Below are positions 26,848 through 35,643 of a stretch of 64,000 nt of DNA, in pieces. Origin of the DNA: Endozoicomonas sp965232255 (GTDB lineage: Bacteria; Pseudomonadota; Gammaproteobacteria; Pseudomonadales; Endozoicomonadaceae); NCBI GenBank assembly GCA_965232255.1, contig OZ246962.1, positions 434,001 to 498,000 on the forward strand, given 5' to 3'. Position 1 is the stretch's first letter; each line of letters starts with the position of its first letter. A program made the position numbers and the translations under genes. The notes under the pieces are model-generated. The model had not been told where the DNA came from. It was given only the letters and a program-made list of their open reading frames with translations, and searched no databases.

Positions 26848-27945
26848 TCAGACAATTTTGACAGGTACACGACGGCTGCCCCACGCGCCCGCAGACTCCT
26901 CAAAAACTCCGGCCACTGACGCTCCGCACGCCTGGCAAAAACCGTGCCCTTCTGAAGCCGTAACCTGCCACTGCCCCAAAACGTACCAGTCCCGCTCAAT
27001 CAACACACTGTGGCACTGATGACAGCGGGTACTGCCACCGTTTGCGTCATGGACATTACCGGTGTAGGCGTAGCGTACGCCGTGATTTATGGCGATTTGT
27101 CGTGCCCTGCTCAGCGTTGCGGCCGGAGTATGGGGATGGTCCCGCATTTTCCAGTCCGGATGAAACGCAGTAAAGTGCATCGGCACATCGACACCGAGAT
27201 GCTCAACTACCCATTGACACATGTCGTTCAGTTCCTGGTCAGAGTCATTTTCCCCAGGAATCAACAACGTGGTGATTTCAAACCAGACACTGGTTTCGTG
27301 CTTCAGGTATTCTAGCGTTTCCAGAACGGGTTGTAGCGTCCCGCCACAGATTTTTCGGTAGAAGTTTTCACTGAAAGCCTTCAGGTCAATATTTGCCGCG
27401 TCCATATAACGAAAAAACTCCATCCTCGGCTCGGGGCAAATATAACCGGCAGAAACTGCCACAGACTTCAGGTTTTTTTCATGGGCAGCCTGGGCCACAT
27501 CAATGGCGTATTCCAGGAAAATCACCGGATCGTTATAAGTAAAAGCCAACGACCGGCAACCAAGTTGCTCGGCCATGGCAGCCAGTTGGGTGGGCGATGC
27601 CTGGTCAGCCAGCGTGTCCATCTCCCGGGATTTGCTCATATCCCAGTTCTGGCAAAACTTGCATGCCAGGTTACACCCGGCAGTACCAAACGACAGCACA
27701 GGCGTACCAGGCAAAAAATGGTTCAGTGGTTTTTTCTCAATAGGGTCAACGCAAAATCCGCTGGAGCGTCCGTAACTGGTCAGGACGATCTGACCATCCT
27801 CACAGGCGCGGACAAAACAGAGCCCTTGCTGGCCATCGCGTAACTTGCAGCCCCGGGGACACACATCACACTGAACACGACCATCGTCTACCAAGTGCCA
27901 GTAGCGGGTGGTAACATTACCGGCAGGTGTCGTTTGTCTTGGCAT
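26848..27945 (-). CDS. amrS: AmmeMemoRadiSam system radical SAM enzyme
   Basis: A 365-residue radical SAM protein of the AmmeMemoRadiSam system. The 4Fe-4S/SAM motif C-x3-C-x2-C is Cys91, Cys95 and Cys98 in GCNLACKFCQNW. Further cysteines cluster at the N-terminus (residues 26, 29, 33, 43, 48) and as C-x2-C pairs near the C-terminus (CHQC and CQAC), suggesting extra metal sites. The system pairs this enzyme with MEMO1-like and AMMECR1-like proteins, both encoded divergently next door. The chemistry is unknown. The start ATG 27945 is followed by the usual family N-terminus. Confidence 0.94.
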   Translation of the reverse strand: MPRQTTPAGNVTTRYWHLVDDGRVQCDVCPRGCKLRDGQQGLCFVRACEDGQIVLTSYGRSSGFCVDPIEKKPLNHFLPGTPVLSFGTAGCNLACKFCQNWDMSKSREMDTLADQASPTQLAAMAEQLGCRSLAFTYNDPVIFLEYAIDVAQAAHEKNLKSVAVSAGYICPEPRMEFFRYMDAANIDLKAFSENFYRKICGGTLQPVLETLEYLKHETSVWFEITTLLIPGENDSDQELNDMCQWVVEHLGVDVPMHFTAFHPDWKMRDHPHTPAATLSRARQIAINHGVRYAYTGNVHDANGGSTRCHQCHSVLIERDWYVLGQWQVTASEGHGFCQACGASVAGVFEESAGAWGSRRVPVKIV

Positions 27946-27992
27946 AATCCCTCTTCATATCAGGTCTTGTGCCTGATCATTATCCTGATTAC

Positions 27993-28013
27993 AGAGCTAT
28001 AATTATAGGCTCT
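27993..28013. promoter_or_regulatory. Palindrome with TATAATTATA core between amrS and amrB
   Basis: The 21-base near-palindrome AGAGC-TATAATTATA-GGCTCT lies between the two divergent genes. Its core is its own reverse complement and contains TATAAT on both strands, so it could act as overlapping -10 elements of divergent promoters or as an operator. No good -35 was seen on either side. Confidence 0.45.
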
Positions 28014-28103
28014 GCGGACACAACGGGAATTTCGAGAACAGGAGTTCGTGCCTCTCACCTGCCCCATGCTCATTACTCGAACCATTCCGGAGAGAAACCC
28101 ATA

Positions 28104-28883
28104 ATGACTATCCGCCAACCTGCCGTGGCCGGGACGTTTTATCCTGACTCGCCCGATGCCCTCAGCCATATGATTATCGGGCTGCTCGATGAAGCCAAAC
28201 CCAAAGACTTCTCACCCAAAGCGCTGGTGGTGCCCCATGCCGGGCTGATCTACTCCGGTCCGATTGCGGCCACTGCCTATCGTTTGCTGCCTACCATGGC
28301 AAATGATATTCGCAAGGTGGTACTGCTTGGCCCCAGCCATCGAGTACCTTTGCAAGGTCTGGCATTGCCGGACTGTGACGCTTTTGTCACCCCTCTGGGT
28401 CAGATACCGTTGGATCTTGACGCCATGGCCACCCTGCAATCGTTCAGCCAGGTGCAGGTACTTGATCAGGCCCACGCGCAGGAGCATAGCCTGGAAGTAC
28501 AGTGCCCGTTCTTACAGTCGTGCCTCAATGAGTTCACGTTAATTCCCATTGTGGTGGGTGACTGCAGTGCCCTGTCGGTGGCAGAAGTTATTGAGCAGCT
28601 GTGGGGCGAGCAAGAGACGTTGATCATTATCAGCTCCGATCTCAGCCATTTTCACAGCTATGAGGAGGCCTGTTATCGGGACCAGCAAACCGTCAAGGCC
28701 ATCGAACAACTGAGCAGTAATCTGACCGGCGGGCAGGCCTGTGGGTGTAATCCGTTGAACGGCATGTTGCAAGTTGCCCAGAGTCGGGGCATGGATGTGA
28801 TCACGCTGGATGTGCGTAACTCGGGCGATACCGCCGGCGACAAGAGTCGTGTGGTGGGGTACGGTTCTTTTGTTATTCAGTAA
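28104..28883 (+). CDS. amrB: AmmeMemoRadiSam system protein B (MEMO1 family)
   Basis: A 259-residue MEMO1-family protein, homologous to human MEMO1 and to extradiol-dioxygenase-like folds. The family start MTIRQPAVAGTFYPDSPDAL is intact; I choose ATG 28104 for that reason, rejecting an upstream extension to 27969 that covers the promoter region. Conserved segments PHAGLIYSGPIAATAY and LGPSHRVPL, and the histidines in HAQEHSLEVQCPF, suggest a metal site. It is divergent from the radical SAM gene and 45 bp upstream of amrA. Function in bacteria is unknown. Confidence 0.93.
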   Translation: MTIRQPAVAGTFYPDSPDALSHMIIGLLDEAKPKDFSPKALVVPHAGLIYSGPIAATAYRLLPTMANDIRKVVLLGPSHRVPLQGLALPDCDAFVTPLGQIPLDLDAMATLQSFSQVQVLDQAHAQEHSLEVQCPFLQSCLNEFTLIPIVVGDCSALSVAEVIEQLWGEQETLIIISSDLSHFHSYEEACYRDQQTVKAIEQLSSNLTGGQACGCNPLNGMLQVAQSRGMDVITLDVRNSGDTAGDKSRVVGYGSFVIQ

Positions 28884-28928
28884 TCGTCGTTAAGCTATCT
28901 GCCACACACGATTGACGGAGTCTGAACT

Positions 28929-29486
28929 GTGCCTGATGAGAGCGAAAAAAAAGCGTTACTGTGCATTGCCCGCAAAACCATTAACGAGGGTTGCGTTCAA
29001 GGTTTGCCACCGGAGCCTGACTGGCAAGGTCAGCCCGAGCGCTTCTGCCAACCGGCTGCCTGCTTTGTCACCCTGCACAAACACGGGTCTTTGCGTGGTT
29101 GTATTGGTTCCACCGTGGCCCATCGCCCGCTGCTTGCCGATGTCATCCACAACGCTTTTGCCAGTGCCTTTCGTGATTCACGCTTCCCGCCCGTGACTGC
29201 AAGTGAGCTGAGCGAAATCCACATTGAAATCTCCCTTCTGACCCCACAGCAACGCCTGACGGTAACCGATGAAGAGGATCTGCTGCAAACCATTCGCCCA
29301 GGTATTGACGGGCTACTGATACGCAATGCCCGACACTCAGCCACCTTTTTACCCCAGGTATGGCAACAGTTGCCTAGCCCTGAACAATTTCTGCAACATC
29401 TGAAAATCAAGGCCGGCGTAGCGCCAGAGGAGTGGCCGGAAGATATGGAGTGCTTTTGCTATCAATGCATCAAGTTTGGCGAATGA
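28929..29486 (+). CDS. amrA: AmmeMemoRadiSam system protein A (AMMECR1 family)
   Basis: A 185-residue AMMECR1-domain protein. The family core LRGCIGS is present (HGSLRGCIGSTVAHRPL) together with SAFRDSRFPPVTASEL. The start is a GTG at 28929, since the frame lacks an upstream ATG and this gives a full-length domain. With amrB and the radical SAM gene it completes the three-component AmmeMemoRadiSam set. A hairpin (29515-29538) separates it from the convergent tyrS. Confidence 0.92.
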   Translation: MPDESEKKALLCIARKTINEGCVQGLPPEPDWQGQPERFCQPAACFVTLHKHGSLRGCIGSTVAHRPLLADVIHNAFASAFRDSRFPPVTASELSEIHIEISLLTPQQRLTVTDEEDLLQTIRPGIDGLLIRNARHSATFLPQVWQQLPSPEQFLQHLKIKAGVAPEEWPEDMECFCYQCIKFGE

Positions 29487-29514
29487 GCAAGCTTGTGTAG
29501 CACCAGAAACACCA

Positions 29515-29538
29515 GTCACCGGGCAAACCGCCGGTGAC
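29515..29538. terminator. Hairpin between convergent amrA and tyrS
   Basis: GTCACCGG pairs perfectly with CCGGTGAC around an 8-base loop, 28 bases after amrA and 20 before the tyrS stop. It could serve both genes; no strong T-tract is present. Confidence 0.6.
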
Positions 29539-29557
29539 GGCAAAACGATAATTGTCG

Positions 29558-30865
29558 TTAGTTGATTTCAAACAGGAAGTGGTTTTTCTTACCCAGTTTT
29601 ACCAGGAAAAAACGACCATACATGGCTTTTTCTACGGCAAAACACTCGGCCAGATTCATATTATCCGCTGCACCGCAGGCCGCCCCATTGATAAACACCG
29701 CGTTACTGCCCAGGGCATCTTTCACTTGTTTGCCGGATTTTACCATGCCCACTTGGGCAAAGAGCTGAGTCATGGCTTGCTCCACCAGGGCATCCCTGGC
29801 AACGGTGGCACTGGGCAGACCATCAAGTTTGAGTTGCTCCAGGTCTGCCTCACACAGCTGCGTGGCATCACCAGAGAACAGCGCTTCAGTGATGCGCTCA
29901 GCTGCCTGCAAGCCTTCATCCCCATGTACCAGACGCGTCACTTCACGGGCCAGGATGCGCTGCGCTTCAGGGCGACCCTGACGCTCGGCATCGGCCTGCT
30001 CAATAGCGTCGATTTCATCAATGTCCAGGAAGGTAAAAAACTTCAGGAAGCGATATACATCAGCATCAGCAGTGTTCATCCAGAACTGGTAGAAAGCGTA
30101 CTGAGAAGTTTTGCGCGCATCAAGCCAGATGGCACCGCCTTCACTCTTGCCAAACTTGGTACCATCCGACTTGGTGATCAGCGGTACCGTCAAGCCAAAG
30201 GCTCTGGCCTTGTTCTGCCGCCGTGCCAGGTCAATACCGCCGACAATATTGCCCCACTGATCACTGCCGCCTATTTGCAAAGTGCAATCGTAGCGTCGGT
30301 TCAACTCGGCAAAATCCATCCCTTGCAGCAGTGCATAGGAAAACTCAGTAAAGGAGATACCAGCACCTTCCCGGTTCAGGCGCTGCTGTACCGACTCCTT
30401 GTTAATCATGGCATTAACGGAAAAATGCTTACCGATATCCCGAAGAAAATCCAGTACGCTCAGGTTAGCGGTCCAGTCCAGGTTATTGGCGACAATGGCT
30501 GAATTTGCGCCGCAGTCAAAATCAATAAACTGGCTAACTTGTGCCTTGATTTTTTCGCCCCAGCCAGCGACCACTTCGGAGGTGTTCAATTGTCGTTCTG
30601 TGGCCTTAAAGCTGGGATCACCGATCAGCCCGGTGGCACCACCGACCAGCGCAATGGGTTTGTGGCCAGCTTGCTGGAAACGCTTGAGCACCAGCAACGG
30701 CACCAGGTGACCAAGATGGAGGCTGTCTGCCGTAGGATCAAAGCCGCAGTAGAGCACCCGGGACTGTTCGCTCAGGTGAGCGTCCAGTTCTTCAACGGCA
30801 GTGGTCTGCGCGATGAGCTGGCGGGCCTGCAGATCATGCAGTAACGGGTTCTGACTATCGGACAT
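29558..30865 (-). CDS. tyrS: Tyrosyl-tRNA synthetase
   Basis: TyrS charges tRNA-Tyr. The 435-residue class I synthetase has the HIGH-type motif H-L-G-H at residues 50-53 and the KMSKS-type loop K-F-G-K-S-E-G-G about residue 240, with a C-terminal S4-like RNA-binding domain (SGKQVKDALGSNAVFINGAA). This is the E. coli TyrS type. The start is ATG 30865 rather than an upstream in-frame start at 30931, whose extra residues are not family-like. Divergent to the M23 peptidase gene; the tyrS/M23/anmK/erpA neighbourhood is conserved in gammaproteobacteria. Confidence 0.96.
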   Translation of the reverse strand: MSDSQNPLLHDLQARQLIAQTTAVEELDAHLSEQSRVLYCGFDPTADSLHLGHLVPLLVLKRFQQAGHKPIALVGGATGLIGDPSFKATERQLNTSEVVAGWGEKIKAQVSQFIDFDCGANSAIVANNLDWTANLSVLDFLRDIGKHFSVNAMINKESVQQRLNREGAGISFTEFSYALLQGMDFAELNRRYDCTLQIGGSDQWGNIVGGIDLARRQNKARAFGLTVPLITKSDGTKFGKSEGGAIWLDARKTSQYAFYQFWMNTADADVYRFLKFFTFLDIDEIDAIEQADAERQGRPEAQRILAREVTRLVHGDEGLQAAERITEALFSGDATQLCEADLEQLKLDGLPSATVARDALVEQAMTQLFAQVGMVKSGKQVKDALGSNAVFINGAACGAADNMNLAECFAVEKAMYGRFFLVKLGKKNHFLFEIN

Positions 30866-31144
30866 TACCTTTTCCTGGAGTGATTCAACCGGAACAAAAA
30901 ACGGGCCGCCCAAAATACAACATAATCCCACTGCCAGACAATGAAAATGATGTCTCGATCAACAAGGTTGGTATTTTCATGGCGATACTGGAACTCTCGT
31001 TAAGTCTGAAAGTTGAAATCACCACGCGGGTGGACGTCGGCAGCCGCCGATCATGCCGACCATAAGGTCGCTTGGTGTTCCTGCGCCGTATTTGTGTTCT
31101 TGCACCATAATTGATTGAGCCAAAACACGAGGGGAGAGAGATTT

Positions 31145-31816
31145 GTGAGCTACCCAATACCGACGCCGCAGGCACCAACGCCACCAGCTTCGCAGAATTT
31201 CTCCGCCACCGATGGCATCCAGGTGGTCATCCGGGGCATGGCCACCGGGACAGAATGCCTGCGGTTTGCGGGCAGAAAAGTCACTCTCTGTCTGGCCACG
31301 GGAGCTGGCTGGCTTTTTGGTGGTATCAAAGGCTCATTGCGCTACGCGCATGAGAATCTGGGCAATCGCTCCGTGCAGCCAGATCAGCATCCGGCACACA
31401 CAATAGACATTCCTACTCAATTTAGGACCAATCCGCCGCTGGAAGCTTACGTGCTCAATGACGCCGCAGCTTCGGCAGACACTTTATCTCAGTGCATACT
31501 GACTACCCACACACGATACCCATGGCTCAGCGGTGAAAATCTTGGCAGCGTCGCTTTTACCTTTTTCGTTCCCTACTGCTTGTTCGGCCCTGTTGGGGCG
31601 GTACTGTTCAATCTGCCCCGGATATGTGGTGCCCAGCCCTACGTAAACTTTCCAGCGTCGTCTGATGGCGCTCCCCATACTCGACCTGAGGTCGCTCGGG
31701 CTGATCCTCAGTATCCCGGTCACTACAGCGCTTGTCACAGTCAGGGTCACAATCACAATTACCATCAGCCTCCCTACGCTCAAGACCAGCAAAATAGCGC
31801 ACACTGGCATAACTAA
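31145..31816 (+). CDS. Orphan protein, Pro/Ser-rich N-terminus, internal hydrophobic segment
   Basis: I do not recognise this 223-residue protein. The start is GTG 31145, strongly supported by GAGGGGAGAGAG just upstream. The first 25 residues are rich in Pro, Thr, Ala and Gln. A Gly-rich hydrophobic stretch lies near residues 50-65 and another near residues 155-175. The C-terminus is rich in His, Gln, Asn and Ser. It is inserted between the divergent tyrS and M23 genes, which are usually neighbours. Composition resembles lineage-specific secreted or effector-like proteins, but no domain supports a function. A chance reading frame is possible, although the ribosome binding site argues for a gene. 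Confidence 0.45.
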   Translation: MSYPIPTPQAPTPPASQNFSATDGIQVVIRGMATGTECLRFAGRKVTLCLATGAGWLFGGIKGSLRYAHENLGNRSVQPDQHPAHTIDIPTQFRTNPPLEAYVLNDAAASADTLSQCILTTHTRYPWLSGENLGSVAFTFFVPYCLFGPVGAVLFNLPRICGAQPYVNFPASSDGAPHTRPEVARADPQYPGHYSACHSQGHNHNYHQPPYAQDQQNSAHWHN

Positions 31817-31961
31817 CTCGAACAGGTACTCACCCATGTAAGAAAAAACAGCACAACACTGACAGATATTTGCGAAGTATATGACTTACAGTGGTCTTTC
31901 CCGTTATAATCCGATGATCACTACCTATATATTGCATATCATCTATAGCGTTAACGCCTTA

Positions 31962-33458
31962 ATGAATAGCCGAATCCCCCTAGGCGCCTCTCGAGTCAAC
32001 CGGTGCCGGACGCAATTTCCCAGACTGCACCTGCTGCTGGCTAGCACAGTTGCCGTTGCCGTTATGGGCATAATGGCTCTACTGCCTTCCGGCGACGTGG
32101 AAGCCAAGCGCAACGAAATCCCAATGTCGATTGATGCATTTGCATCAAACAGTGTCGAGTCGATCAGTAGCAAGAGAAATGATGGTCATGCCGCTTTTGG
32201 CAACAGCCAGGCAGAGGTAGCTGCGCCCAAAGCAAAAGCAGGCGCAACCAGGGCAAACCCAACCACGCCTGAGACGGAAAAAGCCAGAATGCAGCAGGCC
32301 AAGGCAGAGGCCGCTGCCAAAGCCCTGGCTCGAAAGGCTTATGATTTAGAACAACAACTGGGCAAATGGCACACTGTAACCATTCGCCCCGGCGATAATC
32401 TCTCATCGCTGTTCAATGCCCAAAAACTAAGTGCCAGCGTCGTTTATCAGATTACTAATACGCCCCGGTTCGGTGAGGCCCTGACGCATATACTCCCGGG
32501 AGAGTCGCTGGAGTTTCGCATCAATCCACAGGGCGTCCTCACTCAGTTTCGTTATGTCAAATCGAAGCTGGAGAACATTTTCTTCAGCAAAACCGCTGCA
32601 GGCGGTTATCAGGCAGAATTGATTACCCAATCCCCCGAGGTCAAGACCTCTTTTGCCAGCGGTACGATAAAAAGCTCCTTGTTTATGGCCAGTCAGGAAG
32701 CCGGCCTGTCGGAAAATCTGACCATGGAGCTGGCAGGCATTTTCGGCTGGGATATCGACTTCGTACAAGACATCCGCAGCGGTGACGCCTTCGAAGTGTT
32801 GTTCGAAGAAAACTATCTTGATGATGAAAAGCTGAACGACGGTGATATCCTCGCTGCCAGTTTCACTAACCAGGGGCAAACCTATACCGCCATCCGCTAC
32901 ACCGACAGCAAAGGCAATACAGCCTACTACTCACCCGATGGCAAGAGCATGAAAAAAGCGTTCTTGCGCTCACCTGTGGATTTTACCCGGATCAGTTCAC
33001 GCTTTAATCCAAACCGCCTGCACCCGGTCTTCAAGACCAAGCGTCCCCATCGAGGCGTGGATTACGCCGCGCCCATGAATACGCCCATCAAGGCCGCCGG
33101 CGATGGCCGAATTCAATTTTCCGGCTGGCAGAACGGGTTTGGTAACGTGGTCTACATTCAGCATCCCAACAATATCGTCACAGTCTACGCCCATGCCAAC
33201 AAACTGGCCGGCTTGAAAAAAGGCCAGAAGGTTCGCCAGGGACAGGTGATTGCCTATGTGGGCAAAACCGGCTGGGCCACCGGACCACACCTGCATTACG
33301 AGTTCCGTGTTAATGGTGAGCACAGGAACCCGATGACCGTAAAATTGCCTGATGCAGCTCCCATCGGCAAAAGCGAAATGGTTAAGTTCAGCCAAGTATC
33401 CGGACAGATGATCTCCCAGCTTGCCAAGCAATCTGGCACAATGCTGGCAACTCAGTGA
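31962..33458 (+). CDS. Periplasmic M23 family murein DD-endopeptidase with OapA/LysM-like domain
   Basis: A 498-residue cell-wall hydrolase of the MepM/YebA type. An N-terminal membrane anchor (about residues 21-41) is followed by an Ala/Lys-rich linker (about 75-125), an OapA/LysM-like domain (WHTVTIRPGDNLSSLF), a middle beta domain, and the M23 zinc domain with motifs H-R-G-V-D-Y and H-L-H-Y-E-F. All zinc ligands appear present. I chose ATG 31962, which places the anchor near the N-terminus; upstream in-frame starts to 31881 are possible and no start has a strong ribosome binding site. It is upstream of anmK, consistent with a shared role in peptidoglycan turnover, but a strong terminator separates them. 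Confidence 0.9.
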   Translation: MNSRIPLGASRVNRCRTQFPRLHLLLASTVAVAVMGIMALLPSGDVEAKRNEIPMSIDAFASNSVESISSKRNDGHAAFGNSQAEVAAPKAKAGATRANPTTPETEKARMQQAKAEAAAKALARKAYDLEQQLGKWHTVTIRPGDNLSSLFNAQKLSASVVYQITNTPRFGEALTHILPGESLEFRINPQGVLTQFRYVKSKLENIFFSKTAAGGYQAELITQSPEVKTSFASGTIKSSLFMASQEAGLSENLTMELAGIFGWDIDFVQDIRSGDAFEVLFEENYLDDEKLNDGDILAASFTNQGQTYTAIRYTDSKGNTAYYSPDGKSMKKAFLRSPVDFTRISSRFNPNRLHPVFKTKRPHRGVDYAAPMNTPIKAAGDGRIQFSGWQNGFGNVVYIQHPNNIVTVYAHANKLAGLKKGQKVRQGQVIAYVGKTGWATGPHLHYEFRVNGEHRNPMTVKLPDAAPIGKSEMVKFSQVSGQMISQLAKQSGTMLATQ

Positions 33459-33505
33459 TTGCTGACTGGCCAGTGCATCCACTGGAACAAGTACTGTTTT
33501 CAGCC

Positions 33506-33533
33506 AATGGCCATCAATGATGGCCATTTTTTT
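33506..33533 (+). terminator. Rho-independent terminator between the M23 gene and anmK
   Basis: AATGGCCATC pairs perfectly with GATGGCCATT around a 3-base loop and is followed by five further T. It lies 47 bases after the M23 stop and overlaps the anmK leader. Confidence 0.85.
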
Positions 33534-33546
33534 ATCGGGATAATTT

Positions 33547-34701
33547 ATGTCTGAAATCTACCTGGGTCTGATGTCAGGCACTAGCCTGGATGCCGTTGAC
33601 GCGGTTGCCGTGCGTTTTGATGACCGTTTTGATGATCATCTTGATGACCATCGTCCGGTGCTGCTTGCCAGTCACACCGTAGCGTGGCCCATCGAGCTGA
33701 AAGCAAAAATTCAACAACTTTGCTTCCCCGGAGACGATGAAATCCGCTTGCTGGCCGAGGTTGAGCCAGCCATTGCCCAACTGTACGCCCAAGCCGTCAA
33801 AACACTGCTGGCCAATGCAGGACTGTCCCCCGATCAGGTCAGCGCCATTGGCAGTCACGGTCAGACCATAAGACATCTACCAGAGCTGGGCTACACCTTA
33901 CAGATTGGTGACCCGAATCTCCTGGCGGAGCAGACCGGTATTACTGTGGTGGCTGATTTTCGCCGCCGGGACATGGCCGCTGGCGGCCAGGGTGCGCCCT
34001 TGGTCCCGGCTTTTCACCAGGCTGTTTTTGCCAGCGACAGCATCCCTCGGGTAGTAGTAAACGTTGGTGGTATCAGCAATATCTCTATATTGCCTGCGGC
34101 ACGTCAGCAGGTAACGGGCTTTGATACCGGCCCTGGTAATCTGTTAATGGATTACTGGTGTCAGCAGCAATGGTTAAAACCGTTTGATCCCGATGGTTTT
34201 CATGCCGGGCAAGAACCCCATGATCCAATCTTGCTGGAAACCATGCTGAGCGAGTCTTTTTTCCGCTTACCGCCCCCAAAAAGCACGGGGCGTGAGCTGT
34301 TCAACCCTCAGTGGCTACAGTGGATACTGAAAGGTTTTAGCGGTTTATCACCGACCACCATTCAAGCCACACTGTGTCGTCTAAGTGCGCGGGGCATTGC
34401 GGATGCCATAAAGCAGCATGCAGCGGCAACCAGGGAAGTTTTTGTTTGCGGCGGAGGCGCCAGGAACCGAACGCTAATGACTATGCTGCGCGAGGAGCTG
34501 CCCAACCAAAATGTGCAGTCAACATCTGCTCTTGGTTTCGACCCGCAATGGGTTGAGGCAATCGCCTTTGCGTGGCTGGCACGGCAGACGATGAACGGCT
34601 TACCTGGCAACCTGCCAAGTGTAACCGGGGCTATGGGCTTAAGAGTGCTTGGCGGTATTTATCCTGCTGTCGCCAGTATGTCTGATGCAGGTTCAAATTG
34701 A
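33547..34701 (+). CDS. anmK: Anhydro-N-acetylmuramic acid kinase AnmK
   Basis: AnmK phosphorylates and opens 1,6-anhydro-MurNAc during cell-wall recycling. The 384-residue sequence has the family start GLMSGTSLDAVDAV (residues 7-20), the ATP-site segment FDTGPGNLLMD and the Asp/Gly-rich VCGGGARNRTLM. Residues 24-35 form a repeated F-D-D-x motif encoded by three 12-bp near-repeats (33616-33651), absent from typical family members and probably a local expansion in a surface loop. It ends 9 bp inside the convergent erpA gene. Confidence 0.95.
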   Translation: MSEIYLGLMSGTSLDAVDAVAVRFDDRFDDHLDDHRPVLLASHTVAWPIELKAKIQQLCFPGDDEIRLLAEVEPAIAQLYAQAVKTLLANAGLSPDQVSAIGSHGQTIRHLPELGYTLQIGDPNLLAEQTGITVVADFRRRDMAAGGQGAPLVPAFHQAVFASDSIPRVVVNVGGISNISILPAARQQVTGFDTGPGNLLMDYWCQQQWLKPFDPDGFHAGQEPHDPILLETMLSESFFRLPPPKSTGRELFNPQWLQWILKGFSGLSPTTIQATLCRLSARGIADAIKQHAAATREVFVCGGGARNRTLMTMLREELPNQNVQSTSALGFDPQWVEAIAFAWLARQTMNGLPGNLPSVTGAMGLRVLGGIYPAVASMSDAGSN

Positions 34702-35058
34702 GAAGGAAGAGCCACAGCCACAGGTGGACTTGGCGTTGGGGTTTCTGACCAGGAAGCGGGAGCCTTGCAAGCCCTCTTCAAAGTCAATCTCAGCACCTAC
34801 CAGGTATTGATAACTCAGGGAGTCAACCACCACCGGTGCTCCCTCTTTGACGATCAACGTATCGTCATCGGCCAAATTACTATCGAAAATAAAGCCGTAC
34901 TGAAAACCGGAACAGCCACCACCGGTGACATAAACCCGCAGTCGCTGATCCGCCTCAGTCTCGTCGGCCAATAGTTGGCAAACCCTTTGGGCCGCCGCAT
35001 CAGTAACCGTGATCGGTCCTGGCATTTCCGTTGCCGGTACTGTTGTTGCTTTGCTCAT
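34693..35058 (-). CDS. erpA: Iron-sulfur cluster insertion protein ErpA
   Basis: An A-type carrier that delivers Fe-S clusters to target enzymes. The 121-residue protein (E. coli ErpA 114) has the three cluster ligands Cys49 (GGGCSGF), Cys113 and Cys115 (C-G-C-G-S-S-F). The start is ATG 35058, preceded by GGGAGGG; an in-frame extension to 35130 is not family-like. It follows the bactofilin gene by 138 bp on the same strand and overlaps the anmK 3' end by 9 bp. Confidence 0.95.
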   Translation of the reverse strand: MSKATTVPATEMPGPITVTDAAAQRVCQLLADETEADQRLRVYVTGGGCSGFQYGFIFDSNLADDDTLIVKEGAPVVVDSLSYQYLVGAEIDFEEGLQGSRFLVRNPNAKSTCGCGSSFSI

Positions 35059-35196
35059 TGACCCTCCCATGCCGTTATCTTTGTCAAGGCTGTTGAGAAC
35101 TGGACAATCTCTCCAGCCCGTGGCTGCCACTTACAACCAGAGCGATCCATCAGGCGTTCATCGGCCGGTTATTATCCGAGCAACCAACTGACTTCG

Positions 35197-35643
35197 TCAA
35201 TGCTCCTCGTCGAACAGTTCACCAACGCTTATTTCTGTCTCATCCGGGTGTCCCAGCAGCGGCTGGTTTCCATCAGAGCTATCGTGAAACTGCAAACTGC
35301 CATTGACCTGGGCTCCTTTGACCATCTCAATCACGCTGTAGTACACATTGCCGTTGATCACTGACCTGGAAGCCAGCTCCAAGTGCTCTTCGGCAAGAAC
35401 ATTGCCGTGCACGTGACCATCGATCACCACACGCTGCGCCCGTACGTCGCCTTCAACAGTGCCGCTGTTGGCAACAGTCAACAGGCCTTCTTCAGTAGTA
35501 ATATTGCCTTTGACGGAGCCTTCAATATGCACTGAACCAGTAAAATGGATATCACCGGTAACGATGGTTTCCCTCGAAATAAGGGTTGTATCGCTGTGGC
35601 CGTCAGTGGCGCTACTCACCGTCTTCGTCGTTTTCCCGAACAT
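35197..35643 (-). CDS. Bactofilin (polymer-forming cytoskeletal protein)
   Basis: A 148-residue bactofilin (CcmA/DUF583). The central right-handed beta-helix repeats are visible as short Gly/Val/Ile-rich turns (for example HIEGSVKGNI, TVEGDVRAQRVVIDGHVHGNV). Bactofilins form filaments that position cell-wall enzymes. The ATG lies 32 bp inside the upstream coiled-coil membrane protein gene, implying translational coupling. Close neighbours include an M23 endopeptidase; bactofilins and M23 enzymes act together in other bacteria, so a joint wall-shaping role is plausible but inferred. Confidence 0.9.
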   Translation of the reverse strand: MFGKTTKTVSSATDGHSDTTLISRETIVTGDIHFTGSVHIEGSVKGNITTEEGLLTVANSGTVEGDVRAQRVVIDGHVHGNVLAEEHLELASRSVINGNVYYSVIEMVKGAQVNGSLQFHDSSDGNQPLLGHPDETEISVGELFDEEH

